From the NCBI GenBank assembly GCA_020446425.1, contig JAGRES010000005.1, positions 62,001 through 126,000 of the forward strand: a stretch of DNA of 64,000 nucleotides. Reading direction: 5' to 3'. The DNA comes from Sphingobium sp. (lineage in GTDB: Bacteria; Pseudomonadota; Alphaproteobacteria; Sphingomonadales; Sphingomonadaceae). The notes beneath the pieces are model-generated. The model did no database searches, was not told the DNA's origin, and was given only the letters and a program-made list of their open reading frames with translations. Each line of letters opens with the position of its first letter. The first letter of the stretch is position 1. Both the position numbers and the translations under genes were made by a program. Positions 28,188-36,854 of the stretch are shown here, in pieces.

Positions 28188-28832
28188 TTATGAACTTGCG
28201 GCTTCACCGGAATAATCGGCGCTAAGTCTGTCGACATCTTCCATGATATCCGCCAGCGCGCCTTTCTCGCTGGTGGCTGTAGTATTGCGCGAAGGCAAAG
28301 CTCCATCGTTGAGCACCTGTTCCAGCGCCGTGCGCCCGCGCGCCACGCGGCTCTTGATCGTTCCGACAGCAACGCCGCAAATCTCGGCCGCTTCTTCATA
28401 AGCAAAGCCACCAGCGCCAACCAGTATCAGCGCCTCCCTCTGGGATTGCGGCAATTCCAGAAGGGCGCGCTGCATATCGGCCAGCTCGATCTGCTTGTCC
28501 TGTCCGGCGGGAGCCGCCAGCAGCCGATCGGCCACCAGATCGTCCCACTCGCCCTTGAAACGGGAACGGCGCATCTGCGACAGAAAGTGGTTGCGTAAAA
28601 TGATAAAGGTCCAGGCGCGCATATTGGTGCCGGCCTGAAACCGCTCACGCGCCGCCCATGCCTTCAGCAGGGTTTCCTGTACCAGATCGTCCGCGACATC
28701 GCGCGACCCCGACAGGGATCTGCCGAAGGCACGCAAATGCGGAATAACCGCGGCAAGTTCGCGTTTGAAATCGGCGTCGCTCAGAGTGTCTTTGTTTTCG
28801 ATACTGTCGGAATTGTCCGAAGTGGCACTCAT
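28188..28832 (-). CDS. ecfG: General stress sigma factor, EcfG family
   Basis: A 214-residue ECF sigma factor. Region 2 (FGRSLSGSRDVADDLVQETLLKAW) and region 4 (LPQSQREALILVGAGGFAYEEAAEICGVAVGTIKSRVARGR) are intact, and the 30-residue C-terminal tail is longer than usual. In alphaproteobacteria EcfG directs the general stress response and is held by the anti-sigma factor NepR until phosphorylated PhyR removes NepR. The ATG at 28832 has GGGGAA in front. Its own upstream region carries an EcfG-type promoter. Confidence 0.92.
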   Translation of the reverse strand: MSATSDNSDSIENKDTLSDADFKRELAAVIPHLRAFGRSLSGSRDVADDLVQETLLKAWAARERFQAGTNMRAWTFIILRNHFLSQMRRSRFKGEWDDLVADRLLAAPAGQDKQIELADMQRALLELPQSQREALILVGAGGFAYEEAAEICGVAVGTIKSRVARGRTALEQVLNDGALPSRNTTATSEKGALADIMEDVDRLSADYSGEAASS

Positions 28833-28910
28833 GCATTTCCCCTGACCGCATATGGACAAGCGGCTGTCTGGTGATCCGGGCGCGGCTCGGCACCGCACAT
28901 CAAGACGTCC

Positions 28911-28935
28911 AACGTGTTAACCGGCAGACGGTTCC
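28911..28935 (-). promoter_or_regulatory. EcfG-type promoter of ecfG
   Basis: On the minus strand GGAAC (28935-28931) and GTT (28913-28911) are separated by 17 bases, matching the alphaproteobacterial EcfG consensus GGAAC-N16/17-GTT. It lies about 80 bases before the ecfG ATG and implies that the sigma factor activates its own gene. Confidence 0.75.
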
Positions 28936-28987
28936 CTATATAGGTCGAGATCGCATTTCATGCCATCACGGACATTGAGAGAAACCG

Positions 28988-29788
28988 TCAGGCCGGGCTG
29001 GTGACCGCCTCGTCAAAAAACAGGGCCTGGGAAATAGCCGCTTTGACGGTAGAGCGCTGAAACGGCTTGGTAATCAGGAATGTCGGCTCCGGGCGCTCGC
29101 CGGTCAGCAAACGCTCCGGGAAAGCCGTGATGAAGATGACCGGAACAGAAAACTGCGCCAATATATCCTTGACGGCGTCGATCCCGCTGCTGTCGTCGGC
29201 CAGCTGAATATCGGCCAGCACCAGGCCGGGGCGGTGTGACATCGCCATCGCGACCGCTTCGTCGCGGGTCACCGCAATACCGGTCACATCATGCCCCATA
29301 TCACGCACGATCATTTCGATATCCATCGCAATGATCGGCTCATCCTCGATGATCAGCACATCGGCCCGTGTCTGTTCCTCGATCTGCTTCATGGCTTCGT
29401 CTACTAGCATCGTTATGTCGGACGGACTGATGTCCATGAGATAGGCGGTCTCCTGATGACTGAAGCCCTCCATCGCCGTCAGCAGCAACGCCTGACGCGG
29501 CAAGGGAGTCATGCGGGAAAGACGGGCGTGCGCGACAGCCCGCCGGCCATCGGCGTCGCTGGTGTCCATCTCCCCATCTTCGAGATGGGTGTTCGTCCAG
29601 AGCGCATGAAAAAGACGGTACAGGCCAAGCCGGGGGTCGACATCGCTGGGAAAATCATCGGGGGCGGCGACAATCGCCTCGAGTGTGGCGCGTACATACG
29701 CATCCCCGTGCTGCTGGCTCCCGGTCAGCGCGCGCGAATAGCGGCGCAGAAAAGGAAGATGAGGATGCAGCTGCTTGCCCAATGACAT
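28988..29788 (-). CDS. phyR: Stress response regulator PhyR (sigma-like domain plus receiver)
   Basis: A 266-residue protein. The N-terminal sigma-like domain (about 1-130, LPRQALLLTAMEGFSHQETAYLM) mimics EcfG region 2 and 4 but cannot start transcription. The C-terminal receiver has VLIIEDEPIIAMDIEMIV and phospho-acceptor Asp 193 in LADIQLAD. When phosphorylated it binds NepR and frees EcfG. The ATG at 29788 gives the usual family length. It lies upstream of ecfG on the same strand and diverges from nepR. Confidence 0.95.
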   Translation of the reverse strand: MSLGKQLHPHLPFLRRYSRALTGSQQHGDAYVRATLEAIVAAPDDFPSDVDPRLGLYRLFHALWTNTHLEDGEMDTSDADGRRAVAHARLSRMTPLPRQALLLTAMEGFSHQETAYLMDISPSDITMLVDEAMKQIEEQTRADVLIIEDEPIIAMDIEMIVRDMGHDVTGIAVTRDEAVAMAMSHRPGLVLADIQLADDSSGIDAVKDILAQFSVPVIFITAFPERLLTGERPEPTFLITKPFQRSTVKAAISQALFFDEAVTSPA

Positions 29789-30175
29789 ATATTTACTCCC
29801 TTTGCCCAATCTCTCTCTGCGGCCCGCTGGCCAAAAACTGCACAGATCAACGATCGGAAATGACTCTTTCCTCTAACCGAATGCTACATGCACGTGTCCG
29901 CCCAAATGCCTTCGGTTCGGCAAACACCAGACTACAGCATATAACATTTCGAGCTATGGAACCAATGACGAGGAAAATAGTTTCCTAGCTGGATGAATCT
30001 TCATGCAGGCGTGTGATTCAGGGCGATTGGTGAAGCGGTTGACAATATATGCACAGGGCGGTTTTCCCGGGTCGTCAGCACCGGGCGGTAATTGCGGGCA
30101 TAAAAAATTTTCGCTTTTCCATTGCCCAACGTGGAATAACCATTCTACGCCGTACGGCGCAAAGGGTATGTGGTA
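29789..30175. other. phyR-nepR divergent intergenic region
   Basis: This stretch of 387 bases has no gene I can support. It holds the EcfG-type promoter described separately, and a long leader of about 185 bases would precede nepR. On the minus strand I could not find a GGAAC-N16/17-GTT promoter for phyR, so phyR may use the housekeeping sigma factor. Confidence 0.6.
29958..29982 (+). promoter_or_regulatory. EcfG-type promoter of nepR
   Basis: GGAAC (29958-29962), 17 bases and GTT (29980-29982) match the EcfG consensus with the same spacing as the ecfG promoter. It lies about 190 bases before nepR. Activation of the anti-sigma gene by EcfG would be a negative feedback loop. Confidence 0.7.
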
Positions 30176-30412
30176 ATGACCGATCAGGAACTGGGTCCGA
30201 TAAACGATATGAATAAAGGCGATAACCGAGAGACGGGCTCATTCAGTGACCAAGACAGTACGAGTACCTCACCTGCCGCGCCGCCTAAATCCCCCCCGCC
30301 CCTGACCGACGAAGATGCGGGCCTGGGCAACGCCCTGCGCAATATATACCAACAGACTGTGGACGAGGATATTCCCTCCGAAATGCTGGATTTGCTCAAA
30401 CGCCTGGATTGA
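30176..30412 (+). CDS. nepR: Anti-sigma factor NepR
   Basis: A 78-residue protein with a disordered, Pro/Ser-rich N-terminus and the conserved NepR core LGNALRNIYQQTVDEDIPSEML near the C-terminus, which forms the two helices that bind EcfG or PhyR. The ATG at 30176 has AAAGGG nine bases upstream; the GTG at 30170 is too close to that site. It is transcribed away from phyR and ecfG, unlike the common nepR-ecfG operon. Confidence 0.93.
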   Translation: MTDQELGPINDMNKGDNRETGSFSDQDSTSTSPAAPPKSPPPLTDEDAGLGNALRNIYQQTVDEDIPSEMLDLLKRLD

Positions 30413-30483
30413 TGTCCGATACGCTGATCCTGTTTTATTTTTATAGGGCCGCATGACAAGCCGGGACCGGGACCGAGATTGTG

Positions 30484-32073
30484 ATGATGAAAAACAAACC
30501 CGCACGCGCCCCGTCGATATCCGGAGCCCCCGGCTGGATGACGAGCACAGCGGCGAAAGTTTTTTTCATCATGATGCTGGCCCTGCTACCGCTGGCAGTG
30601 ATCGCAACCATTTCCAATCTGCAATCAATACGCTCGTCCGACCGCCAGAAGCGCGAAATACTGAATACCGCTACTGAGCAGAACGCCCGCCAGCTTGCCA
30701 GCGACATTGATTCCATCCGGGCGGCTCAGACAATGACAGCCAATGTGCTGGCCACGGAGTCTGATCCCGGCAATATATGCGAGCGGCTGCTGACCCTGTT
30801 TAGGACCATAGGCAATCATGATGGCATCGTTTCAAGCCTTTCACGCGCCGACGGCACCATATTATGCGCATCAGGCGGCGGCGAAATTTTGGCGGCAGGA
30901 CAGGGCACCGGACAAGGGAATGTAAATGAAGTCGAACTGTCCCTCGAGCTGGGTGGGATAGTGATCCACGATCGCAGCAGGGATGGATCCGTGCGCGCAA
31001 TGGCTCTATACAAGAATGCGGCCATGCCCCAACTTACACATGCGTCCAGTCAAAGCGTCGTTCTGGAGGATGGCAAGCGCCAGCTGGTCATTGCCGGACA
31101 CAACTCCAGCACCACACTCGGTAATCAGGATTTCCTCGTTCGCGCACCGGTGGGGCAGTTCGGCATTAACCTCGCGGTCGGGGTGGAAGACGACACATCT
31201 TCCATATCGAAATTCATCTCGCTGGTGATGCCGCTGATCCTGCTGTTTGGCGCTGCCTTTCTGGGGTGGCTGGTGGTGCGATGGATATTGATCAAGCCGC
31301 TGATCGTCCTGCAGCGCGAAGTAGCATCCTATTCGCCGGGCACTGTATTCCACCCATCACGCATCAGCCGCTTTTCATCCAGCGAGCTAGGAGCGCTTGG
31401 GGGAGCGTTCCAGGAAGTCAGCGAAAATGTGGCGCGGCACGAGGACGAGATACGGCAAGCGCTGGAACGCCAGACCAAACTGACCCGCGAAGTGCATCAC
31501 CGCGTCAAGAACAACCTGCAAATCATATCGAGCCTCATCAGCCTGCACTGGCGCGCCGCGCAGGACCCGCAAACCAGCGAATGCTATCTCTCGATACAGC
31601 GGCGCGTCGACGCCCTCGCCGTGGTTCAGCGCCATCATTATGCCGAAGTGGACGAACAGCGCGGCGTCAGCGCCCGCCCTATGCTCAATGAAATCGCGTC
31701 CGGCCTGCGTACCTCGGCACAAATTCAGAGCGGGTCAGATATCAATATATCGGTTTCGTGCGACATTCTTTATCTGCATCAGGATATAGCGGCGCCGCTC
31801 GCATTCATGACCGCCGAGCTAGCCGACCTCGTGATAGCGTCGGGAGAGGACAATGCGCCTTTCGAGATCTCGCTGACACGGGATAACAGCGACCCGGGCA
31901 AGGCGCGATTTACATTGTCGTCCTCTGTATTCTCCGAGCTGAAATCGGACGATTCCGACAGTCTTGAGTTGTATGAGCGGGTGCTTCAAGGGCTGGCGCG
32001 GCAGCTGCGCAGCACGCTCGATCACGATCCCGCCAACAAGAGCTATTCGGTGCTGATCCCCGTACTGGATTAG
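30484..32073 (+). CDS. phyP: PhyP-like histidine kinase with degenerate ATPase domain
   Basis: A 529-residue membrane protein. Helices near residues 24-46 and 245-268 flank a periplasmic sensor domain, followed by a HAMP-like linker and a HisKA_2 domain with TREVHHRVKNNLQIISSL (His 338). The C-terminal domain lacks recognisable N, G1 (DxGxG) and G2 (GxGLG) boxes, so ATP binding is doubtful. In Sphingomonas a protein of this type next to phyR, PhyP, works as a PhyR phosphatase; I infer the same role. The start is one of three nearby codons (30481 GTG, 30484 and 30487 ATG). Confidence 0.8.
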   Translation: MMKNKPARAPSISGAPGWMTSTAAKVFFIMMLALLPLAVIATISNLQSIRSSDRQKREILNTATEQNARQLASDIDSIRAAQTMTANVLATESDPGNICERLLTLFRTIGNHDGIVSSLSRADGTILCASGGGEILAAGQGTGQGNVNEVELSLELGGIVIHDRSRDGSVRAMALYKNAAMPQLTHASSQSVVLEDGKRQLVIAGHNSSTTLGNQDFLVRAPVGQFGINLAVGVEDDTSSISKFISLVMPLILLFGAAFLGWLVVRWILIKPLIVLQREVASYSPGTVFHPSRISRFSSSELGALGGAFQEVSENVARHEDEIRQALERQTKLTREVHHRVKNNLQIISSLISLHWRAAQDPQTSECYLSIQRRVDALAVVQRHHYAEVDEQRGVSARPMLNEIASGLRTSAQIQSGSDINISVSCDILYLHQDIAAPLAFMTAELADLVIASGEDNAPFEISLTRDNSDPGKARFTLSSSVFSELKSDDSDSLELYERVLQGLARQLRSTLDHDPANKSYSVLIPVLD

Positions 32074-32083
32074 AACCCGACGG

Positions 32084-33211
32084 CTAACCGCGATAGCACG
32101 CGCGAAAATCGGCAGCGAATTGCGCGAACCGCCCAGCGGCTATGGCGTCGCGCATATTCTGCATCAGATTCTGATAGAAATGGATGTTATGCTGGGTCAT
32201 CAGCATCGCACCCAATATTTCCTTGGCCTTTATCAGATGATGCAAATAGGCGCGGTTCCATCCTCCACAGACCGGGCAATCGCAATCGGGATCAAGCGGG
32301 CCTTCATCTTCGGCAAAACGGGCATTACGAATATTGAGCGGGCCACTCAGGGTAAACGCTTGGCCGTTCCGGCCTGACCGGGTTGGAAGAACGCAATCGA
32401 ACATGTCGATGCCGCGTTCCACGGCGCCGACTAGGTCGTCCGGTTTGCCAACCCCCATCAGGTAACGGGGCTTGTCGGCAGGCAATTGATCGGGCGCATA
32501 ATCGAGGCAGGCGAACATCGCCTCCTGCCCCTCGCCCACGGCTAACCCGCCAACCGCATATCCATCAAAACCGATATCCATCAGCTTCTGGGCGGATATG
32601 GCGCGCAGATCCTGATTGAGCGCTCCCTGCTGAATTCCGAACAGAGCCGCTCGTGCTGCATGATCCGTTCCGGCGTCGAATGCATCGCGCGAACGCTGCG
32701 CCCAGCGCATCGAACGCTCCATCGAAACCGCCGCCTCGTCTCGGCTCGCACCGTTTTTCGTGCATTCGTCGAAGGCCATGACGATGTCACTGCCCAGCAG
32801 GCGCTGGATCTCCATCGAGCGTTCCGGCGTCAGCAAATGCTTGGACCCGTCAATATGACTGGAAAAGGCGACACCTTCCTCACTCATCTTGGTCAATTCG
32901 GACAGGCTCATCACCTGGTAGCCACCGCTGTCGGTCAATATCGGCCTGTCCCAGCCCATGAAGCGGTGTAGCCCGCCCAGCTTCGCGACACGCTCCGCGC
33001 CGGGACGCAGCATCAGATGATAAGTGTTGCCCAGCAGGATATCGGCACCCGCCGCGCGCACTTCGGCAGGGCGCATGGCCTTCACGGTCGCCGCTGTGCC
33101 GACCGGCATGAAAGCAGGTGTGCGGATTTCGCCCCGCATCATTTTGATGCTGCCGGTCCGGGCCTTGCCGTCGGTCGCGGCAATGTAAAAGGAAAAACGC
33201 GTATCGCTCAT
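32084..33211 (-). CDS. tgt: tRNA-guanine transglycosylase
   Basis: A 375-residue TIM-barrel enzyme that swaps guanine 34 for preQ1 in tRNAs with GUN anticodons. The catalytic segment [13 protein letters not shown] and the zinc site [16 protein letters not shown] are intact. It is convergent with phyP (10 bases between stops). The enzyme acting on its product, queA, lies 6 kb upstream on the same strand. Confidence 0.95.
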   Translation of the reverse strand: MSDTRFSFYIAATDGKARTGSIKMMRGEIRTPAFMPVGTAATVKAMRPAEVRAAGADILLGNTYHLMLRPGAERVAKLGGLHRFMGWDRPILTDSGGYQVMSLSELTKMSEEGVAFSSHIDGSKHLLTPERSMEIQRLLGSDIVMAFDECTKNGASRDEAAVSMERSMRWAQRSRDAFDAGTDHAARAALFGIQQGALNQDLRAISAQKLMDIGFDGYAVGGLAVGEGQEAMFACLDYAPDQLPADKPRYLMGVGKPDDLVGAVERGIDMFDCVLPTRSGRNGQAFTLSGPLNIRNARFAEDEGPLDPDCDCPVCGGWNRAYLHHLIKAKEILGAMLMTQHNIHFYQNLMQNMRDAIAAGRFAQFAADFRACYRG

Positions 33212-33288
33212 GCGAACGCGCTTTAGAGTCAGGACATCCTAATCGCAAGCGTGCGGCTGCAACCCCGTCAACCGCCCTCAATTGCGGT

Positions 33289-33468
33289 TCAGGCTATATG
33301 TCCGGGAAGAAAATGAAGCAGGCCCGATGGCGGTCCAAAATTCTCGATGCGGCGATAGCGCCCGATGAACAACGTGCAGTCCGCAGACAGGCGCAGGGGC
33401 CAGTTATCGCCGTCCCTGGTCTGTAGCACAAGTGTCACAGGCATTTCGTTGTTGCGTCGCCGAATCAT
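33289..33468 (-). CDS. Small hypothetical protein upstream of tgt
   Basis: A 59-codon open frame just too short for usual cut-offs. It reads MIRRRNNEMPVTLVLQ ... DCTLFIGRYRRIENFG ... HFLPGHIA. Codons are GC-rich at the third position and the composition is protein-like (Trp, Cys, Tyr, Phe). No strong ribosome site precedes the ATG at 33468; an internal ATG at codon 9 is possible. It lies 77 bases upstream of tgt on the same strand. I do not recognise a family. Confidence 0.42.
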   Translation of the reverse strand: MIRRRNNEMPVTLVLQTRDGDNWPLRLSADCTLFIGRYRRIENFGPPSGLLHFLPGHIA

Positions 33469-33728
33469 GGCAGCGATGGTAATTAATAAAGGTTAACAAA
33501 CCGCTTTGAGGCCCGATGCAGGTTCTCAGCCCAAGGCGGTATGTTGCACAAACGCATCTTGACCCGATTGAATCAGCGTAAATATGTGTTTTTGGAGCAA
33601 CATCATGGTTAAAAAATAGTTAATGGATCGGATTCAGATCATTTGGGCTGTTGATAAGTTCTGCCCCGGCGTGCTCCTTTTGCGGCAGAAGTAGCAGTGG
33701 AAATATTTTGGGTCGCCCCGGGGGCAGC

Positions 33729-34721
33729 ATGACAGATAAAGTTCACCTGAAAACGGCTGAGCACGAAATTGAAGAAAGTCAAACTGCCAATAGCGATGAT
33801 GCTGTTGTAGCCAATTCTTCCGTTGTCGTTCCGGACCATGTTGAGCACGCTCCGAATATTCCTCTCAAGGAAGATGATAGCAGGATTGGCCAATCGAAAT
33901 TATTCGATCTCGGCCAGATCGACGTGCAGTGGGAGCCCGAGCTCAACACATTATGGGCTTTCATCACGCCGCTCGACCGGCCCAATTATAATCTGGGCCT
34001 GTTGCGCGACACCATGACATGGCAGATGGAAGCCAAGCGCGTCTTTGGCCATGACAACTCGCCGCTCAAATATATGGTCCTCGGCTCCCGCTTCCCCGGC
34101 GTGTTCAATCTTGGCGGCGATCTGGAGATGTTCGCGCGCTGCATCGAAAATCAGGACCGCGAAACCCTGCGCCAATATAGTCACCTCTGCGTCGATATCG
34201 TCGACCGCGTATGGCACTGCAACGATATGCACGTGGTCAATATCGGGCTGGCTCAGGGCGATGCGCTCGGCGGGGGCTTTGAAGCGCTAATGTGCTTCGA
34301 CGTCATCATCGCTGAGCGGCAGGCGCGCTTTGGCCTGCCCGAAGTACTCTTTGGACTGTTCCCCGGCATGGGCGCCTACTCCATATTGGCGCGCAAGCTG
34401 GGCCATGCCGTTGCGGAGCGCATGATCCTGTCCGGGAAGGTCTACACGGCCGAGGAAATGCACGAAATGGGCATTATCCACGTACTGGCCGACCCGGGAT
34501 GCGGCGAGGAAGCCGCACGCGAATATATTCAGGAAAATATGGATCGGCACAGCGGCCATGTCGGTATTTTCCGCGCGGGCAGGCGGGTGAAACCGCTGGA
34601 TCTCGCGGAGCTTCGGGATGTCGTCGATGGATGGGTCGACACAGCCATGCGGCTGACCGACAAGGACCTCAAGATGATGCGGCGCCTGGCCGCCGCCCAG
34701 ACCCGGCTGCACCGGCGGTAA
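33729..34721 (+). CDS. DSF-type signal synthase, RpfF-family crotonase
   Basis: A 330-residue crotonase-fold enzyme. The two glutamates that act in RpfF of Xanthomonas are both present, in GGGFEAL (Glu 185) and LPEVLFGLFPGMGAYS (Glu 205), with the same 20-residue spacing. RpfF proteins make cis-2-unsaturated fatty acid signals (DSF) from acyl-ACP by dehydration and thioester cleavage. The first 50 or so residues are an acidic, probably disordered extension. The ATG at 33729 is preceded by GGGGGCAGC. It is convergent with a GGDEF-EAL gene, a pairing seen for DSF systems in other bacteria. Confidence 0.85.
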   Translation: MTDKVHLKTAEHEIEESQTANSDDAVVANSSVVVPDHVEHAPNIPLKEDDSRIGQSKLFDLGQIDVQWEPELNTLWAFITPLDRPNYNLGLLRDTMTWQMEAKRVFGHDNSPLKYMVLGSRFPGVFNLGGDLEMFARCIENQDRETLRQYSHLCVDIVDRVWHCNDMHVVNIGLAQGDALGGGFEALMCFDVIIAERQARFGLPEVLFGLFPGMGAYSILARKLGHAVAERMILSGKVYTAEEMHEMGIIHVLADPGCGEEAAREYIQENMDRHSGHVGIFRAGRRVKPLDLAELRDVVDGWVDTAMRLTDKDLKMMRRLAAAQTRLHRR

Positions 34722-34741
34722 TCAGCTCTAGCTAGGCCTTT

Positions 34742-36727
34742 CTAAGCCCTTTTCGCCACCGTGTCGCGGAGCTGAGACGCCATCGCATCGCCTATCGTCA
34801 CGTTGCGCGCAATCATGTCGGTGATGACAGCGGGGCTCTGTGCAGCGGACATCAGATATCCCTGAGCATTTTCGACACCGGCTTTACGCGCATATTCCAG
34901 CTGCTCGATATTCTCGATGCCTTCCGCCACGATCTCCATATCGAGCTCCCGCGCCAGCAAGCCCACGGCGCTCACAATGGCCTGGTCCTCGCGGCTGGTG
35001 GCGACACTATTCATGAAGCTGCGGTCGATCTTGATACCGTCGAAACGATAATCGCGCAGATAGCTGAGCGAGGAATAACCGGTTCCGAAATCGTCGAGAA
35101 CAAGACGCAGGCCTATCTGCTGAAGCTCGCGCAGCATCTGGTGTGCATATCTGTTGTCGTCGAGGAAGATGGACTCGGTGACTTCCAGTTCCAGCCGACG
35201 GGCGGGCAAGCCGCTTTCCATCAATGTCCCGATCACGGTTTGCGGCAGGGAGCCTGACTTGAGCGAGGCGGGCGAAATATTGATCGCCACGCGCACATCG
35301 TCCGGCCATTCGCGGGCAATCATGCATGCCCTTTTCAACACCCAGTCGGTGATCGGTTCGATCATGTGGATGCTTTCCGCCACCGGGATGAACTCGCTCG
35401 GCATGATGGCGCCCAGGCTCGGATGGTTCCACCGCAACAGCGCTTCACATATTGCGATGCGCCCGCTCTCAATCGCGAAGATGGGCTGGAAATGCAGCTT
35501 GAGCTCGTCATTCTCGATCGCCCGGCGCAGGCCAGTCTCGATCTCATGAATGCGATGCATCCGCTCCTTCATCGACCAGGTAAAGCTGATGGCACGATTG
35601 CGCCCGTGCGCCTTCGCGTCATAGAGCGCCATATCGGCGTTCTGCATCAGTTCATCCGCGTCTCGCCCGTCCTGTGGGCCAACGGCTATGCCGATAGACG
35701 CCGTGATCGCGAGCATATTGGTCCCAACCTCGACCCCCTTGGAAATAGACGCGATGATTTCATCGGCTATCTGATGCGCGGTGACGCGGTCCATATCCGG
35801 GCATAATATGACAAATTCATCGCCGCCGAAGCGCGCGACATGGCCACGCCCATCCAGCGTAACGAGCAGGCGCTGCACCACGGTGCGCAACAACGCATCG
35901 CCGACCATATGCCCCAGCGAGTCATTGATTTCCTTGAAACGGTCCAGATCCATCCACAGGATCGCGAGTGCATCATGGCTCTTGCTGTTGGCTGCGAACA
36001 GTTCGCCCAGCCGCATCTGCATCGCCATGCGGTTCTCTACACCGGTCAGGCTGTCGAAGCGTGCGAGCCGTTCGAACTTCGTAGCGAGCTTCGATTTTTC
36101 CTGTTTGCCGCGCAACGCCTCGACCACGATATTATGCGTGGTGCGGGTGATTTCCGCCATGCCGATCACCATCGCGACCAGCACGACAGCCAGCATTTGA
36201 TACCCGATATGCCCCTCGATCCACAGCCCCAGCGCGGTGGGCAACAGCGCCAGGCAGGTCTGTCCGATCGCAATCTGTACGCGCCCGGCATTACGGCCCG
36301 CGATACCTGCGGCATAGCCGGTGGCCAGCGCAACAGGAAGAATGTGCACCATCGGATCGTCAGACCGCAAAAGCGACATCAGCGCGAATATGCCGAGCAT
36401 GGCGGCATAGGCCCATGCGCCAAGCTCATAGGCCAATTCCCAGATCCGGTGCTTGCGCGCGCGCTGCATCTGCAAATGGCGGAAAAATATGGTGGCCGAG
36501 ATCGTCCGGGCAACGGCGATGAGGCTGATGACGACAGCGCACCCTGTCAACACAGGATCATGCGCCTGCGTAGCAACCGCGATGCTGAGCAGGAATCCGG
36601 CAAACGCTCCGATAGCCAGAGAGGTAGGAGACGCGTACAGGGTCTCGGTCAACGCAACACGGATGTCAGCGTCTTGCTCTGCTCCCCCTGCGAGCATGGA
36701 ATATATTCTGGTCCAGATCTTGCGCAA
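34742..36727 (-). CDS. Membrane GGDEF-EAL protein
   Basis: A 661-residue protein. About five to six membrane helices span residues 30-205, followed by a GGDEF domain (motif intact at 301-305, RFGGDEF) and an EAL domain (EALLRW at 428-433, with DDFGTGYSSLSYL and KIDRSF). Both cyclic di-GMP synthesis and breakdown motifs look intact, so the net activity cannot be told. The sensor part is a membrane bundle, unlike the PAS-type input of RpfR. It ends 20 bases from the rpfF-like gene, tail to tail. Confidence 0.88.
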   Translation of the reverse strand: MRKIWTRIYSMLAGGAEQDADIRVALTETLYASPTSLAIGAFAGFLLSIAVATQAHDPVLTGCAVVISLIAVARTISATIFFRHLQMQRARKHRIWELAYELGAWAYAAMLGIFALMSLLRSDDPMVHILPVALATGYAAGIAGRNAGRVQIAIGQTCLALLPTALGLWIEGHIGYQMLAVVLVAMVIGMAEITRTTHNIVVEALRGKQEKSKLATKFERLARFDSLTGVENRMAMQMRLGELFAANSKSHDALAILWMDLDRFKEINDSLGHMVGDALLRTVVQRLLVTLDGRGHVARFGGDEFVILCPDMDRVTAHQIADEIIASISKGVEVGTNMLAITASIGIAVGPQDGRDADELMQNADMALYDAKAHGRNRAISFTWSMKERMHRIHEIETGLRRAIENDELKLHFQPIFAIESGRIAICEALLRWNHPSLGAIMPSEFIPVAESIHMIEPITDWVLKRACMIAREWPDDVRVAINISPASLKSGSLPQTVIGTLMESGLPARRLELEVTESIFLDDNRYAHQMLRELQQIGLRLVLDDFGTGYSSLSYLRDYRFDGIKIDRSFMNSVATSREDQAIVSAVGLLARELDMEIVAEGIENIEQLEYARKAGVENAQGYLMSAAQSPAVITDMIARNVTIGDAMASQLRDTVAKRA

Positions 36728-36854
36728 ATAGTGTCTCCACCACCCTTCCAGCTATGCAGGCAGAGACTTTCGATTTGGTTAAAATGGCGGCAATTCCATA
36801 TTCCGGCCAAACTGCTTATGATAAGCTTTTCATAGATATAGCGCCGCACCGATA

